This document shows, in pieces, positions 21,106 to 24,388 of a stretch of DNA of 24,388 nt. The notes under the pieces are model-generated. The model was not told where the DNA came from, did not search any database, and saw only the letters and a program-made list of their open reading frames with translations. The stretch lies in NCBI GenBank assembly GCA_964520045.1, contig CAZFMJ010000041.1:1-24388 (forward strand), written 5' to 3'. Source of the DNA: CAZFMJ01 sp964520045. GTDB taxonomy: Bacteria > Elusimicrobiota > Elusimicrobia > Elusimicrobiales > CAZFMJ01. The first letter of the stretch is position 1. Each line of letters starts with the position of its first letter. A program made the position numbers and the translations under genes.

Positions 21106-22146
21106 CTATATACTGGTGAGAATTTCACACTCAAAATCAGTGACAAGAACAGAATCCTCTATTCTGACCCCGAATTTGCCCGGCAGATATATCCCGGGCT
21201 CAACGGTTACGGCCATTCCCGTTTTAAGCACGGCCTTTGATTTTGTATTAACCCTCGGGGATTCGTGTATTTCCAATCCTATCCCGTGGCCCGTGCCGTG
21301 TATAAACTGCTTTCCATAGCCCGCCTTTGTTATCAAGTCGCGGCAGGCCTTATCAACATCAAACGCCTTTGCTCCGCTGCGCACTTCGGCGATCCCCGCT
21401 TTTTGCGATTTTTCAACGATAGAATAAATCTCGCGGAATTTGGCGTCCGGCCTGCCCATGAAAATAGTGCGGGTCATGTCTGAATGGTAATGGTTGTAGA
21501 TACACCCGAAGTCTATAAGCACGGCTTCGTTTCTTTTTATTCTTCTTTCCGAAGTGCAGTGATGCGGAAGCGCCGCATTCGCGCCCGCGCCGATTATGGT
21601 GTCGAAAGACGGCCCCTTGGCTCCCATAGACTGCATCACATGCTCCAGCTCCAAAGCCACGGAAAGTTCAGTTCGGCCCGGCCTTATTTTCGGAGCGACC
21701 ATCGCAAAGGCTTTTGCCGCTATTTTGCACGCTTTTTTCAAAGCTTCGAGTTCCGCGCCCTTTTTTGTTTCACGCAGGTTTTCAACCAATCCCGGCTTTT
21801 CCTTAAATCCGCTTTTTTTCCACAACATGCCTCTTTTATACGGCTCATAATCCGGGTCGAACCCGACCCTTGAAAGCCTTTTCTTCTTTGACAATGCCGT
21901 AAGAGACTCCGCGGCGTCAGTTGAAGCGAATGCCGGACAGAAATTCACGTTCTGCCTGAAATGGCCCAAAAGCATCTGGGGCAAAAACGCCCACGCGCCT
22001 TTCTTTCCCGCCAGCATCATATATCCGTCAAGGTGAAAGCCGGTGAGAAAACCAAGGTCGAGCGTGCGGGTAACCGCATAACCGTCCAGCTTCTCTTTTG
22101 AGAGAATGGACTGAAACTCTTTTAACCGCTGTTGGTGTATGTTCAC
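21106..22146 (-). CDS. M24 family metallopeptidase, Xaa-Pro aminopeptidase type
   Basis: 346 residues, cytoplasmic. An N-terminal creatinase-like domain (about 1-125) is followed by the pita-bread catalytic domain with all five metal ligands: D212 (LIDFG), D223 (HSDMTRT), H287 (GTGHGIGLEIHE), E316 (TVEPGIY) and E330 (VRIEDSV). It would remove N-terminal residues preceding proline (PepP/PepQ type). The start is GTG at 22144-22146. No Shine-Dalgarno is seen, and a TATAAT box only about 8 bases upstream suggests a leaderless or very short-leader mRNA. It leads the lemA-htpX-efp-HAD series. Confidence 0.93.
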   Translation of the reverse strand: MNIHQQRLKEFQSILSKEKLDGYAVTRTLDLGFLTGFHLDGYMMLAGKKGAWAFLPQMLLGHFRQNVNFCPAFASTDAAESLTALSKKKRLSRVGFDPDYEPYKRGMLWKKSGFKEKPGLVENLRETKKGAELEALKKACKIAAKAFAMVAPKIRPGRTELSVALELEHVMQSMGAKGPSFDTIIGAGANAALPHHCTSERRIKRNEAVLIDFGCIYNHYHSDMTRTIFMGRPDAKFREIYSIVEKSQKAGIAEVRSGAKAFDVDKACRDLITKAGYGKQFIHGTGHGIGLEIHESPRVNTKSKAVLKTGMAVTVEPGIYLPGKFGVRIEDSVLVTDFECEILTSI

Positions 22147-22153
22147 GGTAATT

Positions 22154-22161
22154 ATTATACT
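22154..22161. promoter_or_regulatory. overlapping divergent -10 boxes
   Basis: ATTATACT reads as TATAAT on the minus strand (22159-22154, toward the M24 peptidase) and TATACT on the plus strand (22156-22161, toward the GT9 gene). The 36-base gap leaves a minus-strand start point right at the GTG codon and a plus-strand leader of about 15 bases with GTAGGAGG. No good -35 is visible on either side, so the call is tentative. Confidence 0.35.
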
Positions 22162-22182
22162 ATTTAAGGGTAGGAGGCTGGT

Positions 22183-23205
22183 ATGCTGATTCCGGATAAC
22201 GGCAGGATATTGTTAATATTGATCGGCAGGCTCGGCGACCTTATCATTGCCACGCCCTTTATCAAAGCCCTGCGCGGCAAATACCCGTCCGCTTTTATTT
22301 CATTGATTGTGTCGAGAAAAGCATATTCGCTTGCAAGGCTGGATCCTAACTTGAGCGAGGTCAAACTGCTTCATGACTGGCATCTTTTTCCTAAAAACCT
22401 GCGGTTTCTGGGACTGGCCGCAGAAAAATATCACACGGCAATCGACCTTAACCCTTCCTATTCGCGGGCATCCCTGGCCTTAATGGCATTAAGCATGGCG
22501 CGGGAGCGCATTGCATTTCAAAAATCCGCTCCCGCCGGTTTTTACACCCATGTTCTGCCGCACGACCCTGAAAACGAGCATTTTCCGGAACGGTACAACC
22601 GCCTTGCGGAATTTTTTGACGCCCCCTATGACCCGAAACCGGCCGTATATCCCTCCGCCGGCGACTTAAAATCCGCAGAAGCGGTTATAAAAAATCTGAA
22701 TCTTCCCAAAGGCAAATTTCTGCTTGGAATACATGCCGGCAATTTCAAAAAATTAAAGAACAGGTGGCCCGAAGAAAAATTTGTGGAATTGACAAAAAAA
22801 CTTTCCAAAATGCCGGACATACAGCCGATATACATTCTTGGCGCGGGCGAGGAGGAAAAAACATTTTCGGGCATCCTAAGACATCTTCCTTCCGTGCCGT
22901 ATATCCTTCCACAGCCGATTGCGGTAACGGCAGGCATATTGGCTAAACTCAACCTGCTTGTATGCAACAATTCCGGAACTCTTCAGCTTGCCTCCGCGAT
23001 GAGCGTTCCGACATTTTCCTTTGACAGCCGGTATAATGTTAAATGCTGGAGGCCCAAAGGAAAAATCCATACGGGCGTGGAATCCCAAAAATGGAACGAC
23101 TGCAGGGATATTCCCGTAGACACCGCTCTGTCCGCGCTGAAAGGAACAATATATGCTCTTTCCTCCTTCCCTCTCTTGCCGGGAAAGGCCGGGATAGGGG
23201 GATGA
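22183..23205 (+). CDS. glycosyltransferase family 9 (heptosyltransferase-like)
   Basis: 340 residues, two-domain GT-B fold. The N-terminal motif GRLGDLIIATPFIKALR is at 15-31. The C-terminal domain has GIHAGNFKKLKNRWP at 182-196 and the nucleotide-sugar site CNNSGTLQLASAM from 261. Family 9 enzymes transfer heptose from ADP-heptose to LPS core on the inner face of the inner membrane, which fits the hldD-like epimerase elsewhere in the window. Acceptor and exact sugar are not determined. GTAGGAGG lies 7 bases before the ATG. The last about 15 residues (SSFPLLPGKAGIGG) are encoded by a CCCTCTC/GGGATAGGGGG repeat, so the natural C-terminus may have been extended. Confidence 0.9.
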   Translation: MLIPDNGRILLILIGRLGDLIIATPFIKALRGKYPSAFISLIVSRKAYSLARLDPNLSEVKLLHDWHLFPKNLRFLGLAAEKYHTAIDLNPSYSRASLALMALSMARERIAFQKSAPAGFYTHVLPHDPENEHFPERYNRLAEFFDAPYDPKPAVYPSAGDLKSAEAVIKNLNLPKGKFLLGIHAGNFKKLKNRWPEEKFVELTKKLSKMPDIQPIYILGAGEEEKTFSGILRHLPSVPYILPQPIAVTAGILAKLNLLVCNNSGTLQLASAMSVPTFSFDSRYNVKCWRPKGKIHTGVESQKWNDCRDIPVDTALSALKGTIYALSSFPLLPGKAGIGG

Positions 23206-23206
23206 G
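23157..23206. repeat. CCTTCCCTCTCTTGCC / GGCCGGGATAGGGGG repeat at GT9 3' end
   Basis: A pyrimidine-rich half (CCTCCTTCCCTCTCTTGCC) and a purine-rich half (GGGAAAGGCCGGGATAGGGG) form an imperfect inverted repeat. It runs into the stop codon of the GT9 gene. Confidence 0.55.
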
Positions 23207-23224
23207 CCCAAAAAGGGAGACGTT

Positions 23225-24076
23225 ATGAACAATAAAAAATTGAGCTTACTAATCCGACTATTGTGGCTTATTCCGATAACCCTTGCTGGAATGTATTATA
23301 TTTTCTGGAAGTGGCTGATATTGGGATTGGCGGAGCAACTGCGTTTGCTTTCGGAAGGCGGCGGCATATGGTGCTCTGCGTTTTTTTTAATGCCGCCAAG
23401 AATTTCTAATTTTGTATTCCTCTTAATCGACTGGATTACAGGCGATAAATCCTTAGCCATTACCGCAGATAAAATTTTCCATTATATATTCTATGTTTTA
23501 TTGGTATGGCTTATTTTTTATGGACGAAAAAAAACCTTAAGAGACTTTAGTGGAGAGGGGCGATTTCCGGCGGGCAAAGGATTATTGCCTGATATGGCAA
23601 TGGTAATCGGCCTTACTTTGGTAGTTTTCATCATCCCGCAATTCGAAAGATATAATGAAAAAAAGATGGCAGATCAGTGGAATAAGGCAGAGGAAAACCG
23701 TGTTGCGAAACAAATGACGGATATTATGACAAAAATGAAAGCGATTACTACTGAAAATACTGAGAAAATGAACTTAAATAAAATCAGAGGAGCGGCGCGA
23801 ACGTATAATCAACGGTTCGGGACATATCCGCCCGATTTAAAAAGTCTTTTACAAACGCCCTTTTTTGACTTTGAAAAAATTCCCCCGCTCTGGGAAACGC
23901 CGAACGGCAAATCCCCCCATCCGGCAACCGATGAAGTTGTTATTTACACTACCGGTGAATCGAAAGACAGCGGAAAGTGGGCTTATATAAACAATCCCAA
24001 CGACGCCGATTGGGGCCGGGTTTTCATAGACTGCACTCATACCGATTCTTCCGGAAAGACTTGGAACTCATATTGA
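23225..24076 (+). CDS. membrane protein with type II pseudopilin-like C-terminal domain
   Basis: 283 residues. Membrane helices lie near 8-35, 58-71, 84-99 and 121-138, then a charged helical linker (about 140-182) and a C-terminal domain from about 183. That domain has the GspG/pilin-like pattern ARTYNQRFGTYPPDLKSLLQ, a PPLWETPNGKSPHP loop, VVIYTTGESKDSGKWAY and a final FIDCTHTDSSG segment. Pseudopilins normally have a single N-terminal helix with a prepilin peptidase site; neither is present, so this is a fusion or an unrelated use of the fold. The domain is expected on the non-cytoplasmic side. AGGGAGA lies 5 bases before the ATG. It follows the GT9 gene by 19 bases and is probably co-transcribed. 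Function unknown. Confidence 0.8.
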   Translation: MNNKKLSLLIRLLWLIPITLAGMYYIFWKWLILGLAEQLRLLSEGGGIWCSAFFLMPPRISNFVFLLIDWITGDKSLAITADKIFHYIFYVLLVWLIFYGRKKTLRDFSGEGRFPAGKGLLPDMAMVIGLTLVVFIIPQFERYNEKKMADQWNKAEENRVAKQMTDIMTKMKAITTENTEKMNLNKIRGAARTYNQRFGTYPPDLKSLLQTPFFDFEKIPPLWETPNGKSPHPATDEVVIYTTGESKDSGKWAYINNPNDADWGRVFIDCTHTDSSGKTWNSY

Positions 24077-24147
24077 AGTCTCTGATATCATTTTCTAAAC
24101 ATTCACGCGGCAATGCATTTGGGGGAACGGAAAAACCATGGAAATCT

Positions 24148-24156
24148 TGATATAAT
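24148..24156 (+). promoter_or_regulatory. extended -10 promoter element
   Basis: TGATATAAT is a perfect extended -10 (TGnTATAAT). No -35 is visible. Transcription would begin around 24163, three bases before the next ATG, giving an almost leaderless mRNA. Confidence 0.45.
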
Positions 24157-24165
24157 GGTGACTGC

Positions 24166-24360
24166 ATGAGAGTAAATCGCGCTAAAACCCATATCGGCAA
24201 AATATCCGCAAATGATGAAGATTTTACGGAAATATCACCGGCAGAAAGAATCTCTTTTATGTGGGAACTCACTGCTGAAATATGGTCATTAAGGAATCCG
24301 CAAGATGCTGAACGAAGATTACAAAGAAATATTAGGGTCTTCCGGGTTTGTTGTGCGTAA
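24166..24360 (+). CDS. small protein, probable partner of a nucleotidyltransferase
   Basis: 64 residues. The core ISPAERISFMWELTAEIW, then AERRLQRNI, resembles small proteins often encoded just upstream of, and overlapping, a nucleotidyltransferase gene in many bacteria; these pairs look like toxin-antitoxin or accessory modules. This link is from memory of the pattern, not a search. The reading frame following it begins at 24305, overlapping as in such pairs. A perfect extended -10 lies just upstream. There is no classical Shine-Dalgarno. The overlapping minus-strand frame at 24024-24377 has no comparable support. Confidence 0.5.
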   Translation: MRVNRAKTHIGKISANDEDFTEISPAERISFMWELTAEIWSLRNPQDAERRLQRNIRVFRVCCA

Positions 24361-24379
24361 TAAACAGCAGTTCTCATAG
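24305..24379 (+). pseudogene. possible truncated start of a nucleotidyltransferase gene
   Basis: The ATG inside the preceding gene opens MLNEDYKEIL, a typical beginning of a class of nucleotidyltransferases. After ten codons the sequence departs (GSSGFVVRNKQQFS) and stops at 24377-24379, before any GS or DxD motif. This suggests a deletion or insertion removed the body of the gene. It could also be chance, and the window ends 9 bases later. Confidence 0.25.
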
Positions 24380-24388
24380 GGGAAACGG

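Noticed and set aside
24024..24377. 117-codon minus-strand frame at the right edge
   Set aside because: Overlaps both the pseudopilin-like gene and the small plus-strand gene, with no motif or ribosome binding site; the plus strand is better supported.

Overview
The window is bacterial and gene-dense. The largest gene-free gap is about 240 bases, so no long stretch is unexplained. A c-ring ATP synthase, an ADP-heptose epimerase, a heptosyltransferase-type GT9 enzyme, signal peptides and an S8 protease with a FlgD-like C-terminal domain point to a diderm (Gram-negative-type) bacterium. The gene mix and the intergenic repeats resemble uncultivated phyla such as Elusimicrobiota or Omnitrophota. 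That placement is an impression from gene content, not a phylogenetic result.

Region 1 (1-8591, all minus strand) is the F1Fo ATP synthase locus, read right to left: atpZ, atpI-like, atpB (a), atpE (c), atpF (b), atpH (delta), atpA (alpha), then four non-ATPase genes, then atpG (gamma) and the 5' part of atpD (beta), which runs off the left edge. The four inserted genes are an ADP-heptose epimerase (hldD-like), a small DsrE-family protein, and a MntA-HepT type VII toxin-antitoxin pair. They split the usual atpA-atpG junction. The gamma gene also carries an in-frame insertion centred on a 47-base palindrome.

Region 2 (8797-15561, plus strand) is one gene for a 2254-residue protein. It has a signal peptide, an M48 zinc metalloprotease domain, a helical middle of about 900 residues and a C-terminal ABC1/UbiB-type atypical kinase domain. 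It is the most unusual object here. A 13-bp perfect hairpin separates it from the convergent gene that follows.

Region 3 (15603-22146, minus strand) reads right to left: M24 aminopeptidase, LemA, HtpX-type M48 protease, elongation factor P, HAD hydrolase, a secreted protein with two weak SpoVG-like segments, and a secreted S8 protease. The first five are closely spaced and probably co-transcribed. EF-P, which relieves polyproline stalling, sits near a proline-type aminopeptidase, and HtpX and LemA suggest envelope quality control.

Region 4 (22183-24388, plus strand) holds a GT9 glycosyltransferase, a membrane protein with a type II pseudopilin-like C-terminal domain, and at the right edge a small protein followed by what looks like the truncated start of a nucleotidyltransferase gene.

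The intergenic gaps contain many short, low-complexity repeats of several families (for example CCGCTGATT x3, GCAAAGGACGCAAAG, TTTCTGTGCTTTTTGTGG). Some form large imperfect inverted repeats and some run into gene ends, supplying terminal codons of HtpX, the GT9 enzyme and the SpoVG-like protein. No rRNA, tRNA, CRISPR array, insertion sequence or riboswitch was recognised.
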